A stretch of DNA of 38,947 bases, taken from the NCBI GenBank assembly GCA_019686175.1, contig JADGHJ010000004.1:1-38947 (forward strand), given 5' to 3'. Positions 18,658 to 26,093 of the stretch are shown here, one piece after another. A program made the position numbers and the translations under genes. The DNA comes from Chloroflexota bacterium (GTDB lineage Bacteria; Chloroflexota; UBA6077; JAJPHF01). Position 1 is the stretch's first letter; the number at the start of each line of letters is the position of its first letter. The notes under the pieces are model-generated. The model made no database searches. It saw only the letters and a list, made by a program, of their open reading frames with translations, and had not been told where the DNA came from.

Positions 18658-19200
18658 ATGGAACGGCGAGTGTGGCTGGGGCTCGCAACCGGCGTGCTGC
18701 TGCTCGCCAGCGCAGCGGTGGTCGTCTGGCAGCAGCATGCCGCACAGGCCGAGCCCGAGGTGTATTGTGCCCAGGTCTGGAGCGCCTTCGATCGCACGAG
18801 CAAGTTGGCGCGCGAGCTGGGGGCCGTACTCGAGGCCGCTGCCAGCGAGCCCGCCGACCGGGTGTTGCCTCGCATGCAGGCCGTGCAACAAGGCCTGGCC
18901 GACGAGCTCGCGCTCATCGAGCGGCTCGCCCCCTCGCCGGGCGCCGAAGACGTCCCCCCTCACGCGCGGGCTGCCCTTACCGCCCTCCTCGCCGCCGCCG
19001 ACCCGCAGCTGCTCGACCACCCGCCGGAAGTGCGCGTGCAGATGGGACCCTATCTGCGCGAGCAGCTCCTCATTGCCCGGGCGGAGGCGCGAGCGGCCGC
19101 TGCTGCGCTCCGCGCGGCCGACGAGGAGTGCGCCAATCGCCACGCGCCGGGCGTGCTCCGCCCGTTGGGCCGTCCACGCGAGGGGCCGCCACCATCGTAA
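18658..19200 (+). CDS. Membrane-anchored helical protein, function unknown
   Basis: One N-terminal hydrophobic helix (VWLGLATGVLLLASAAVVVW), a signal anchor or uncleaved signal, precedes about 150 residues of Ala/Leu-rich amphipathic helix. Two extracytoplasmic Cys (EVYCAQVW and DEECANR) could form a disulfide. No catalytic motif or known family is apparent. The ATG has a poor ribosome site; the upstream promoter and codon pattern support a real gene. It is followed by the convergent dtd gene. Confidence 0.6.
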   Translation: MERRVWLGLATGVLLLASAAVVVWQQHAAQAEPEVYCAQVWSAFDRTSKLARELGAVLEAAASEPADRVLPRMQAVQQGLADELALIERLAPSPGAEDVPPHARAALTALLAAADPQLLDHPPEVRVQMGPYLREQLLIARAEARAAAAALRAADEECANRHAPGVLRPLGRPREGPPPS

Positions 19201-19213
19201 CCCCCGCGCGGGC

Positions 19214-19660
19214 TTAGCGCTCGGCGCTGTCCAGCCACAGCGTCACGGGGCCGTCGGCCACCAAGTGGATCTCCATCAGGGCACCGAACCGCCCGGTGGC
19301 CACTCGCAGCCCCTGCGCGGCGAGGGCCTCCACGAACACGTCGACCAGCGGGCGTGCAACCTCCGGCGGCGCCGCCTCGCCGAAGTAGGGCCGGCGCCCG
19401 CGGCGCAGGTCGGCGTACAGCGTGAACTGTGACACGACGAGGCACTCGGCGCCCACCTCCAGCGCCGAGCGGTTCATGCGGCCCGCGTCATCCGGAAAGG
19501 CACGCAGGTGGGGAATGCGCGCCGCCAGGCCGCGCGCCACCGCCGCGTCATCGCCCCGCCCGACCCCGAGCAGCACCAGCCAGCCGGCGCCGATGGCGCC
19601 AGTGACCTGCCCGTCGACGTAGACCGCCGCCGAGCGGACGCGCTGCAGGAGGGCGCGCAC
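19214..19660 (-). CDS. dtd: D-aminoacyl-tRNA deacylase
   Basis: Dtd hydrolyses D-amino acids (and glycine mischarged on tRNA-Ala) from tRNA. The 148-aa protein has all family motifs: start MRALLQRVRSAAVYVDG, catalytic SQFTLYADLRRGRRP, and the cross-subunit Gly-Pro element as ADGPVTLWLD. The start is GTG, 6 nt after the stop of the FmdB-like gene, so it is probably coupled to it. Confidence 0.95.
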   Translation of the reverse strand: MRALLQRVRSAAVYVDGQVTGAIGAGWLVLLGVGRGDDAAVARGLAARIPHLRAFPDDAGRMNRSALEVGAECLVVSQFTLYADLRRGRRPYFGEAAPPEVARPLVDVFVEALAAQGLRVATGRFGALMEIHLVADGPVTLWLDSAER

Positions 19661-19666
19661 CGCGGC

Positions 19667-19957
19667 CTACTTGCTACTGTCGCTGCTGCTGGCGGTCGCC
19701 TCCGCCTTGCTGGTCGTGCCACCGCTCTCGCCGTTGCCGCTGGCGCCGTTGCCGGTGCTGCCGTTCTTTCCGTTCGCGCCGTTGCGGCTATCGGTGATGT
19801 AAAAGCCGCTGCCCTTGAAAATGATGCCGACGGGCTGCAGCACACGGCGCACGGGCCCGCCACAGTCGTCACAGGCCGCCAGGGGCGCGTCGGCGAAGCT
19901 TTGGCGCTTCTCGATATCCACGCCACAGGCTGGACAGTGATACACGTAAATGGGCAT
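19667..19957 (-). CDS. FmdB-family zinc ribbon protein
   Basis: The N-terminus MPIYVYHCPACGVDIE and CDDCGG give the two CxxC knuckles of the FmdB/CxxC-CxxC-SSSS zinc ribbon. GIIFKGSGFYITDSRNG is the usual family middle. The C-terminal tail is low-complexity Gly/Asn/Ser/Thr. The length of 96 aa fits. The family was named for a putative regulator of formamidase/amidase genes but its real job is unsettled. It starts the fmdB-dtd pair. A TATAAT -10 lies at 20000-20005 on the same strand. Confidence 0.88.
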   Translation of the reverse strand: MPIYVYHCPACGVDIEKRQSFADAPLAACDDCGGPVRRVLQPVGIIFKGSGFYITDSRNGANGKNGSTGNGASGNGESGGTTSKAEATASSSDSSK

Positions 19958-19999
19958 AGTTCAGCCGGGCCTCCGCAACACGTGGTAATCGCCGGCCAA

Positions 20000-20005
20000 A
20001 TTATA
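20000..20005 (-). promoter_or_regulatory. -10 element upstream of the FmdB-like gene
   Basis: A perfect TATAAT on the minus strand lies about 43 nt before the ATG. The -35 region (TGCGCG) is poor. Confidence 0.5.
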
Positions 20006-20121
20006 CCGAGTGCCCGGTTAGACGCGCATTAGAGAAATCTCGGAGCCACTGCGGCCGGCCGGCGATACCGTTGCCAGCCCGGCTCTGGGCAAGCGAAGGG
20101 GCCACTGGGGGAGCCGCGGGG

Positions 20122-20391
20122 CTAACCGGTCTTCTCGGGCGGCAGCACCTCGTGGTCCACGGCCGGAAGCGCCCCCGCGGCCAGCCGGATGTTCACGGCG
20201 CGCGGATGCTCGCCGGGCTCGTCACCCTCACTGGGTGGCCGTACGTCGAACTCGGCCTCGACCCCGGGCGCCAGCTCCTCGAAGTCCACCGCCTGGAATG
20301 CGCTCCGATGAAAGAACAGTTCCTGTCCCTCTTCGCTGGCAATGAAGCCAAACCCCTGCTCGGGCACCAGTCGCGTTACCGTTCCTCGCAT
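20122..20391 (-). CDS. Cold-shock-domain protein
   Basis: This 89-aa protein begins MRGTVTRLVPEQGFGFIASEEGQELFFHRSAF, which holds RNP1 (GFGFIAS) and RNP2 (LFFHRS) of the single-stranded nucleic-acid-binding cold-shock fold. A C-terminal extension of about 20 residues is unusual for the family. The tracked start at 20487 adds unrelated sequence, and ATG 20391 matches the family start. Role: RNA chaperone, probably cytoplasmic. Confidence 0.88.
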   Translation of the reverse strand: MRGTVTRLVPEQGFGFIASEEGQELFFHRSAFQAVDFEELAPGVEAEFDVRPPSEGDEPGEHPRAVNIRLAAGALPAVDHEVLPPEKTG

Positions 20392-20538
20392 CGCCCTACT
20401 TGCCTTCCTGCTTCCCACGGCACTGCGCCTCGATTTGGCCGTCCGAGCCTCGGAGGGCAGCGGTCCGGCCCAGGCAGTTCCTAGCACTCCTCATGCCAGT
20501 AGGGTTGGGTGCGAGGCGATCTTGCTCGCAGAGCCGGG

Positions 20539-21021
20539 TCAGTCCTTGGCGCCCGCCTTGGCGTGCACGCGTTCGATCAAGGCCTTGCCGTCTTCAGGCG
20601 ACACCCAGATGTAGGTGTACTGCTGCACGATCAGACGCAGGTCGCGCCCGCTCGGCAGCACCTCGCCGCCGAAGTGCGGAGCCTTCAACACGGCGGGGAT
20701 GAACACATCGGTCTGCACCGTGCAGATCTTCTTGTCCGGGTCGGTCGGGTGCGGCTCGGGCCCGGCGGTGACCGTGCCGACGGCGAACAGCACGAACTGC
20801 CCCAGCGCCAGGTAGATCAACCGGTCGCCCGCGCTGATCTCCAGGTCGGGGCTGGGCGGCGCCGCCACGGCCGGCGCGGCGACAGCCACGCCGCCGGTCC
20901 CGCCGGCGGCCACAGTCCGAGGGCGCGGCGTCCCCCGGTAATAGCCGGAGGCGCGGAAGACCTCGCGCGCCGGCGGGGGCTGGAGGTAGCCCACCACACG
21001 GATCCAGTGCTGATCAGCCAC
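20539..21021 (-). CDS. Conserved hypothetical protein, possible PUA/EVE-like fold
   Basis: GTG 21021 is chosen over the tracked start because GGAGG lies 8 nt upstream. The 160-aa product reads VADQHWIRVVGYLQPP at the start. An Ala/Pro/Gly-rich linker then leads to ISAGDRLIYLALGQFVLFAVGTV, which resembles the GDRVLFY...GIGEV core of EVE/PUA-like domains that read modified nucleotides. The resemblance is weak and the middle low-complexity linker is odd for that fold. TATACT at 21069-21074 (minus) could be its -10. Function unassigned. Confidence 0.65.
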   Translation of the reverse strand: MADQHWIRVVGYLQPPPAREVFRASGYYRGTPRPRTVAAGGTGGVAVAAPAVAAPPSPDLEISAGDRLIYLALGQFVLFAVGTVTAGPEPHPTDPDKKICTVQTDVFIPAVLKAPHFGGEVLPSGRDLRLIVQQYTYIWVSPEDGKALIERVHAKAGAKD

Positions 21022-21150
21022 GGTGCATGCCTCCTGCCGCGCCGTCGCACGGCGCATGGTGCTGCCCCAGTATACCCGAGCGCCGCCGGTCCCCCGCCGC
21101 ACCCAGGATGCTATCATCACCCAGAGGCGCTGCCAGCGCGGGGGGTGCGG

Positions 21151-21384
21151 ATGGGACAGCCAGGGGCACACGGCGGCGAGGAGCACGAGCACACCTACGT
21201 CGAGATCGAGGGGACTGAGAACATCAGCATCTTCGAAGAGCAGACCCACCACCAGATCACGCTCCACTGGCACCCACGCGGCCTGGCCCTGAGCCTCAAC
21301 TACGCGGAGGCACTCGAGCTAGCCGACGCTTTGCAGCGCGCCCTCGCCCACATCGCCCAGGGCCGCCGCCGCAACGGTGGTTGA
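21151..21384 (+). CDS. Small acidic/His-rich hypothetical protein
   Basis: This 77-aa protein begins MGQPGAHGGEEHEHTYVEIEG. It contains ISIFEEQTHHQITLHWHPRGLALSLNYAEALELADALQRAL. A short beta-rich part with several His precedes one amphipathic helix. The G-rich GGGGGGTGCGG before the ATG is a plausible ribosome site. Its stop overlaps the frame leading to the NifU-like gene 23 bp on, so it likely heads that operon. No family recognised; the His cluster could bind metal. Confidence 0.6.
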   Translation: MGQPGAHGGEEHEHTYVEIEGTENISIFEEQTHHQITLHWHPRGLALSLNYAEALELADALQRALAHIAQGRRRNGG

Positions 21385-21407
21385 GCGCCGTACAGGAGTG
21401 CACCAGC

Positions 21408-21818
21408 ATGGGCGGCGATATGGCTGATCCGTACCTCTACTCGCCGGTCCTGATCGACCACGCCACCAACCCGCGCAATGTCGGTGCGCTACAGGATCCA
21501 CATGGCGTGGGTACGGATGGCGAGCCCGTGGTGGGCAGCCAGGTGCGGATTGCCGTGCGCCTCGAGCACGAGCGTGTGAGCGCCATTCGCTTCCGCGCCT
21601 TCGGCTGCAGTGCCACCATCGCCGCCGCCAGCGTGGCCACCGAGCTGGCGAACGGGCGTCTGGTGGCCGACGCCCGCACCATCGACGCCGCGCGCATTAC
21701 CGCCGCCCTCGGCGGCCTTCCGCCGGAGAAGCACCACTGCGCGCGCGTCGCGGCCGGCGCGCTGCAGCGCGCGCTCACCGCCGCGCTGGCCCGCACCACG
21801 ACACCTTCACCCAGCTAG
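21408..21818 (+). CDS. NifU/IscU-like Fe-S scaffold homologue lacking the first cluster cysteine
   Basis: The 136-aa protein follows the IscU/SufU template: YSPVLIDHATNPRNVGALQDPHG, GEPVVGSQVRI, FRAFGCSATIAAASVATEL and GGLPPEKHHCARVA. IscU normally binds a nascent Fe-S cluster through three Cys and an Asp. Here the second (FGCS) and third (HHC) are kept. The first (usually NPVCGD) is Val, and the following Asp is Ser. The codons are GTG GTG, so this is not a hidden UGA. ATG 21408 has AGGAG 9 nt upstream. It may be a specialised sulfur or cluster carrier rather than a housekeeping scaffold. Confidence 0.8.
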   Translation: MGGDMADPYLYSPVLIDHATNPRNVGALQDPHGVGTDGEPVVGSQVRIAVRLEHERVSAIRFRAFGCSATIAAASVATELANGRLVADARTIDAARITAALGGLPPEKHHCARVAAGALQRALTAALARTTTPSPS

Positions 21819-21838
21819 CGAGGAGAGCAGAGAAGTCC

Positions 21839-22054
21839 ATGGATTTGGAAGCGGAGCTGGTCCGCTGGATGGACGAGCACGAGGCAGAGATGCTGGATTT
21901 GCTGCGCGAAGAGGAGGGGCGCTTTCTCGCGCTGCACCCCGGCGTCGATCCGGCGGAGAGCCGGGCGCACGTCACGGCGATGGCCAATCGGCGCTTCATC
22001 GCACGGGCGCTCGGCGCGGTCCTGCCGCGCTATCTCCAGGCAGCCCACCCATAA
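21839..22054 (+). CDS. Small acidic helical protein of the NifU/DsrE operon
   Basis: This 71-aa protein, all predicted helix, has no Cys: MDLEAELVRWMDEHEAEMLDL, then EEEGRFLALHPGVDPAESRAHV. It starts 20 bp after the NifU-like stop, with GAGGAGAG upstream, and ends 24 bp before the DsrE-like gene. Its position suggests a partner or adaptor in sulfur handling. No family recognised. Confidence 0.65.
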   Translation: MDLEAELVRWMDEHEAEMLDLLREEEGRFLALHPGVDPAESRAHVTAMANRRFIARALGAVLPRYLQAAHP

Positions 22055-22078
22055 TCCACACGCACAGGAGGCCAGGCG

Positions 22079-22507
22079 GTGGCGGCGAACGATGCCAAGC
22101 GGATGGCGCTGGTGGTCAAGAGCGACAGCTTCGAGGATTTCCTGCTCGCGTTGAGCTGGGCGGGAATCGCTGCCGACTCGGACATGGATGTGTGCCTGTT
22201 CTTCACGAACCGGGCCGCTCGCCGCCTGCACCGCGACGGCTTCCGCGACCTCGCCAGCGCACCGCCCGGCGACGAAGTGGGCGCGCATTTCATCGATCGG
22301 GCCGAGCAGATGGGCTTCACCGACTTGCGCGAGCTGCTCCGGCAGGTGAAGGAGACGGGGCGCGTGCGCATCTACGTCTGCTCGCGCGGCGCGCGGATCT
22401 ACGATCTGCGGCCCGACACGCTGCTGCCGGAGGTCGATAGCGTGCTCGGGACCGCCAGTTTCCTGCTGAACGAGGCTCAGGCGGCCGATATCCTGCTGAC
22501 GATCTAG
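22079..22507 (+). CDS. DsrE/DsrF-like sulfur relay protein
   Basis: The 142-aa protein has the Rossmann-like alternation of the DsrE superfamily: RMALVVKSDSFEDFLLALSWAGIAADSDMDVCLFFTNRAARRL, later ELLRQVKETGRVRIYVCSRGARIYDL. A Cys in RIYVCSRG sits where DsrE2-type proteins often carry the reactive cysteine. GTG 22079 has AGGAGG seven nt upstream. It is the last gene of the run and converges on the nudix gene; the two stops share CTAG. Likely role: persulfide carrier linked to the NifU-like protein. Confidence 0.72.
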   Translation: MAANDAKRMALVVKSDSFEDFLLALSWAGIAADSDMDVCLFFTNRAARRLHRDGFRDLASAPPGDEVGAHFIDRAEQMGFTDLRELLRQVKETGRVRIYVCSRGARIYDLRPDTLLPEVDSVLGTASFLLNEAQAADILLTI

Positions 22508-22959
22508 CGACGCCAGGCGCCCACGGTCGCCACCGCCCGCACGGCCCACGCCTGGATCTCGGCGTCGGCGCCCAGCGCGGCCAGCTCGTCCAACCGGTAC
22601 CAGCCCGCGCGCGAGGCCTGGGCATGGGTGCCGTGTGGCGCCTGTCCAGCCACCCGCGGCACGGCGAAGTACACCAGGTCGATATGCTCGTGGTCGTGGC
22701 CGATGTTCTCCAGCTGGATGCCCGCCGGGCGCACGAGTTGGACCGGCGTGGCCAGCGGGAGGGCGCGCTCGCCCACCAGCTCGACCTCCAGGCCGGTCTC
22801 CTCCACGACCTCGCGCACGGCGGCTTCGTCGGGCAGCTCATTGGGCTCGATGTGGCCGCCGGGCGGCAGCCAGCGCCCGAGCTTGGCGTGGTAGTGCAGC
22901 AGCACGCGGTCGCCATCGACCACGAACACCGCGACCGTGAACTCACGCCGCGGGCGCAT
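22504..22959 (-). CDS. Nudix hydrolase
   Basis: The 151-aa protein has a full Nudix box, G-x5-E-x7-R-E-x2-E-E-x-G: GGHIEPNELPDEAAVREVVEETGLEV, with Mg-binding glutamates. The tracked start at 23139 runs through moaA. ATG 22959 overlaps the moaA stop as TGATG, so it is translationally coupled. Substrate is a nucleoside diphosphate derivative, not identifiable; acidic and His residues follow (NIGHDHEHIDLVYF). Confidence 0.88.
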   Translation of the reverse strand: MRPRREFTVAVFVVDGDRVLLHYHAKLGRWLPPGGHIEPNELPDEAAVREVVEETGLEVELVGERALPLATPVQLVRPAGIQLENIGHDHEHIDLVYFAVPRVAGQAPHGTHAQASRAGWYRLDELAALGADAEIQAWAVRAVATVGAWRR

Positions 22960-23963
22960 CAGCCACCAATGTGCGACATCTCGACTTTGCGCCACCGCGG
23001 TGTCGCGGCCGTCCGCAGCTCGGAGTAGCGATCCCCGCGCGCGGTCCACACGGTGCGGATACGTGCGGCGATCTCCTCGTCCGAGCGGCCCGAGCGCAGC
23101 AGCGCGCGGAGATCGTGGCCCTCCCCCGCGAACAGGCACGTGTACAGCTTGCCCTCGGCCGACAGGCGGATGCGCGTGCAGTCGCCACAGAAGGGCTGGG
23201 TCACGGAGGTGATGATGCCGATCTCGCCCCCGCCATCACGGTAGCGGTAGCGGTTCGCTACCTCGCCCCGGTAGCCGCGGCCGATCGGCTCCAGCGGCAG
23301 GACCGCGTTGATCTGCTCCACGATCTCGGCGCCGGGCACCACATCCTCCATCCGCCAGCCGTTGGTATTGCCCACATCCATGTATTCGATGAAGCGGAGG
23401 ATGTAGCCCGTCCCATGGAAGTAGCGCGCCATATCGACCACGCAGTGGTCGTTGACCCCGCGCTTGACCACCATGTTGATCTTGATGGGCCACAGCCCCG
23501 CCCGGCGCGCGGCCTCGATGCCCTCCAGCACGCGCGCCACGGGGAAATCGACGTCGTTCATCCGCCGGAACACCGCGTCGTCGAGGGCATCCAAGCTCAC
23601 GGTCACGCGCTTGAGGCCAGCGGCCGCGAGCGCCTCCGCCTTGCGGGCCAGCAACGACCCATTGGTGGTGAGCGTGAGGTCGCGCAGCCCCTCGATGCGC
23701 GCCAGCATCGCTATCAGCTTCTCGAGGTCGCGGCGCACCAGGGGCTCGCCGCCGGTCAGCCGGATCTTCTGCACGCCGAGCCGGACGAAGATGCGCGCGA
23801 GCCGCGCGATCTCCTCGAAGGTGAGGATCTCGCGGCTGGGCAAGAACTGGAAATCGGGGCCGAAGATCTCCTTCGGCATACAATAGATGCAGCGGAAATT
23901 GCAGCGATCGGTGACCGAGATGCGGAGATCCCGCAGCGGCCGATTGAGCGTGTCGGTCAACAT
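22959..23963 (-). CDS. moaA: GTP 3',8-cyclase (molybdopterin biosynthesis)
   Basis: MoaA is a radical-SAM enzyme making 3',8-cyclo-GTP, the first step to molybdopterin. The N-terminal SAM cluster motif is [10 protein letters not shown], followed by [13 protein letters not shown]. The C-terminal substrate cluster motif is [20 protein letters not shown]. The protein ends in the conserved Gly-Gly (SHIGG). ATG 23963 is chosen because GAGGTG lies 6 nt upstream; the product is 334 aa. The stop overlaps the nudix start. Its presence implies molybdoenzymes, such as a formate dehydrogenase, elsewhere in the genome, which would fit a selenium-using organism. A TATAGT -10 may lie at 24030-24035. Confidence 0.96.
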   Translation of the reverse strand: MLTDTLNRPLRDLRISVTDRCNFRCIYCMPKEIFGPDFQFLPSREILTFEEIARLARIFVRLGVQKIRLTGGEPLVRRDLEKLIAMLARIEGLRDLTLTTNGSLLARKAEALAAAGLKRVTVSLDALDDAVFRRMNDVDFPVARVLEGIEAARRAGLWPIKINMVVKRGVNDHCVVDMARYFHGTGYILRFIEYMDVGNTNGWRMEDVVPGAEIVEQINAVLPLEPIGRGYRGEVANRYRYRDGGGEIGIITSVTQPFCGDCTRIRLSAEGKLYTCLFAGEGHDLRALLRSGRSDEEIAARIRTVWTARGDRYSELRTAATPRWRKVEMSHIGG

Positions 23964-24150
23964 GGTCATCACCTCGGCTCGCCGCGAACGTCTGCGGAAT
24001 ACCCAGCAGCGGGGATACTCACTACCAGGACTATAGCCGAGCACCGACCCGCTCGCCAACCGGCGCCGATCTCCCTGGCCCGGATACTGCATCTAGCGCC
24101 CCGGGGGCACCGTGAGGTTGTGCCCCATCGGGTCCAGAAAGGTGGTGCCC

Positions 24151-24543
24151 ATGCGACGCCTGCTGCTCAGCGCGCTACTCGCTGGCGCGAGCGCGCTGCT
24201 CGCCGCCGAGGCACACGCGCAGTTGCCTCCGGGCGGCTACTATGCCGACGGTGCCTACTATGCGCCGGCCGAGCCGGCCACGCCCGTTCCCTCGCAGGAC
24301 GAGACGGCGTACTGGCGGGGCGTCTATGCCTACGCGCCGGGCTTCGGGCCGTACCTGCGCCTGGGTGGAGAGAGCAGCTGGAACCCCGGCATCGGCAGCA
24401 CCTACAACGCCTACCCGGCCGGTGACTATTTCACTGACTACGGGCTGCCGCCACTGCCGCCGTACTACGTGCTGCCGGCGGGCCTGGTAGTGGTGCGGGC
24501 ATGGCCGTACGGGGTGGCGCCCATGTACTGGTGGTGGCGCTAA
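24151..24543 (+). CDS. Secreted Tyr/Pro/Gly-rich protein, function unknown
   Basis: ATG 24151 (AAGGTGG 6 nt upstream) gives a clean signal peptide, RRLLLSALLAGASALLAAEAHAQ. The mature part of about 105 residues is full of Tyr, Pro, Gly and Trp: GGYYADGAYYAPAEP, YFTDYGLPPLPPYY and a WWWR end. Such composition is typical of cell-surface or matrix proteins. The tracked GTG 24112 would bury the signal. No homologous family recognised. Confidence 0.65.
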   Translation: MRRLLLSALLAGASALLAAEAHAQLPPGGYYADGAYYAPAEPATPVPSQDETAYWRGVYAYAPGFGPYLRLGGESSWNPGIGSTYNAYPAGDYFTDYGLPPLPPYYVLPAGLVVVRAWPYGVAPMYWWWR

Positions 24544-24550
24544 GCCCGGG

Positions 24551-24700
24551 CTAGCCCGGCCGCTGGATCAGGCTGTCGAGCAGCCGGCCCCCGATGGTCA
24601 CAATGAACACGATCACGATGAACAGCAGCACCAGGATGACCACGGGCGCAACCGGGTTGTCGCGATCGAACAGCCGCTCGTACCAGGGCCGCTGATCCAC
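24551..24700 (-). CDS. 49-aa single-pass membrane peptide
   Basis: Missed by the ORF track. GTG 24700 has GAGGAG five nt upstream. The peptide reads VDQRPWYERLFDRDNPVAP, then a strong helix (VVILVLLFIVIVFIVTIGG) and a short basic tail, ending in TAG. It lies 49 nt downstream of the ABM-like gene on the same strand and may be co-transcribed. Function unknown. Confidence 0.65.
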   Translation of the reverse strand: MDQRPWYERLFDRDNPVAPVVILVLLFIVIVFIVTIGGRLLDSLIQRPG

Positions 24701-24749
24701 AAGCGCTCCTCGAGCCGGTGGGCGGGGCTTCGCGCGGGTGTCGCAGGCC

Positions 24750-25385
24750 CTACACCAGAGCCGGACTCGTCAACGGCGTCTCGCGATAGTGCCAACGGGC
24801 CAGCAGCGACAATAGCTCACGGCGGGCCACTAGGTGGTCGGTGGCGGGGAACACCTCCCGCGCCACCCAGGCGCGGTAATCCAGCAGCGCCTGCTCGCTA
24901 TCCCAGGCGGTGCGCACTAGGAACTGCTCGGCAGCGTCCTCGGCCTGGTAGATCCCGACCGCGAGCAGCCCCGGCCGCTTGGGGTATTGCTCCTGGATGC
25001 GCTGGCGCAGCAGCGCGGCATAGTAGTCGCCTAGCCCGGGGCGCGCTCGCACCAGCCCCACGCCGACGGCCGTCGCCTCGCGGGCCTGGAGGCGCAGCAC
25101 GTCGAGGGGGCGGAATACGCGCACCCGTGCCGGGCGGAGGAACAGGTGACCGATGTCCGTCGTGGTGGCGCGCAGCCGCTCGCGGGCGGCCTCGAACGCC
25201 TCGCGCGTCTCCCACTCGACGAGATCGACATAGAGGTTGGACTGAGCCCGCCCCTGGAGCACCTGGTACGTCCGGATCCCCGCGCAGACCTGGGTGGCCG
25301 CGGTCGCATGCTCTTGCAGCGCCGCCCGCACCTCCGCCACGCGGCCTGGTTGCGCTTCCCGAATAAATGCGACGAGCACGGACAT
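24750..25385 (-). CDS. Tandem ABM-like (dimeric alpha/beta barrel) protein
   Basis: The 211-aa protein holds two ferredoxin-like repeats: residues 1-95 (MSVLVAFIREAQPGRVAEVRA, YQVLQGRAQSNLYVDLVEWETREAFEAARE) and 105-205 (VGVGLVRARPGLGDYYAALLRQRI, FLVRTAWDSEQALLDYRAWV). This matches antibiotic-biosynthesis-monooxygenase-type folds fused in tandem. ATG 25385 has GGAGG 8 nt upstream. Activity could be a cofactor-free monooxygenase or a heme- or quinone-related role; there is no specific motif. Confidence 0.7.
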   Translation of the reverse strand: MSVLVAFIREAQPGRVAEVRAALQEHATAATQVCAGIRTYQVLQGRAQSNLYVDLVEWETREAFEAARERLRATTTDIGHLFLRPARVRVFRPLDVLRLQAREATAVGVGLVRARPGLGDYYAALLRQRIQEQYPKRPGLLAVGIYQAEDAAEQFLVRTAWDSEQALLDYRAWVAREVFPATDHLVARRELLSLLARWHYRETPLTSPALV

Positions 25386-25453
25386 AGCGAGCGCCTCCTC
25401 GAGCCCGACCATCCGGCCGCTGGCGGCTGATGCGCACGGGGCCTTGTTCGCCG

Positions 25454-25459
25454 ATTATA
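25454..25459 (-). promoter_or_regulatory. Extended -10 promoter with flanking GTTCGC repeats
   Basis: Minus-strand TGCTATAAT is a perfect extended -10 for the ABM-like gene. GTTCGC-N4-GCGAAC (25479-25494) covers its -35 region and another GTTCGC lies at 25446, so a regulator may bind here. Confidence 0.55.
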
Positions 25460-25520
25460 GCACCAGGGCCCTGCGCGAGTTCGCCGGCGCGAACGGCCGG
25501 TGTGTGCCCGCACCACACGC

Positions 25521-25549
25521 TTGCGGAAAGCCAGGACGCTCAGTAGACT
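25521..25549 (+). promoter_or_regulatory. Ferredoxin promoter
   Basis: TTGCGG (25521-25526), 17 nt, TAGACT (25544-25549). The ferredoxin ATG is about 90 nt downstream. Confidence 0.5.
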
Positions 25550-25641
25550 GGTACGGCTGCCTGGCAACCTGGGTGCGGGCCACGAGCCCAGCACGGCTGT
25601 CCACTGCGCGACCCCAGATTCCACTGTGTGAGGAGAGGGCC

Positions 25642-25884
25642 ATGGCGTATGTGATCACGGAGGCGTGCATCGGGACCAAGGACGCCTCCTGCGTCGACGC
25701 GTGTCCGGTCGATTGCATCCACTCGACCGACGCGGACGAGCAGTACTACATCGACCCGGACACGTGCATCGACTGCGGGGCCTGCGAGCCCGTCTGCCCC
25801 GTGAACGCGATCTACGCCGAGAGCGACGTGCCGGACGAGCTCAAGCACTACATTCAGAAGAACGCCGACTACTACAAGAAGTAG
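25642..25884 (+). CDS. Seven-iron ferredoxin ([3Fe-4S][4Fe-4S])
   Basis: The 80-aa electron carrier starts MAYVITEACIGTKDASCVDACPVDC, the spacing typical of seven-iron ferredoxins. C9, C17 and the last Cys of the second motif would hold [3Fe-4S]. C21 and CIDCGAC would hold [4Fe-4S] within CIDCGACEPVCPVNAI. A short C-terminal extension ends YYKK. GAGGAGAGG lies just upstream of the ATG. It is monocistronic, with two hairpins after the stop. Likely serves central oxidoreductases. Confidence 0.94.
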   Translation: MAYVITEACIGTKDASCVDACPVDCIHSTDADEQYYIDPDTCIDCGACEPVCPVNAIYAESDVPDELKHYIQKNADYYKK

Positions 25885-25892
25885 GCGTCGCG

Positions 25893-25914
25893 GGTGCCCC
25901 CGCGCGGGGGCACC
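25893..25914 (+). terminator. GC hairpin after the ferredoxin gene
   Basis: GGTGCCCCC-GCGC-GGGGGCACC, a 9-bp stem nine nt after the stop. It has no U-run, so it may be an mRNA 3' end stabiliser or weak terminator. Confidence 0.55.
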
Positions 25915-25996
25915 GCGCCAGCGTCGCGGGCCCCGCCGCTGCCAGGCACGCGCCGTGGCCATAGCCGCGGCTCCCCTCGACCACGACCGCAACACT

Positions 25997-26025
25997 AGGC
26001 GGGCGCACCGTGTAGGCGCCCGCCT
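25997..26025. terminator. Terminator between ferredoxin and the UGA-containing thioredoxin-like gene
   Basis: AGGCGGGCGC (25997-26006) pairs with GCGCCCGCCT (26016-26025), followed by TTCGT on the plus strand. It sits between two convergent genes. Confidence 0.7.
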
Positions 26026-26093
26026 TTCGTATCCCCGGTGCTTGACTGGCAGCCGCCCGTTGGCGTGCGGTCATGGCCCCGCCTTCGAGACCC

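Noticed and set aside
21408-21818. Third selenoprotein: UGA in the NifU-like gene at the missing cysteine
   Set aside because: The codons at that place are GTG GTG GGC AGC, i.e. Val-Val-Gly-Ser, with no in-frame TGA.
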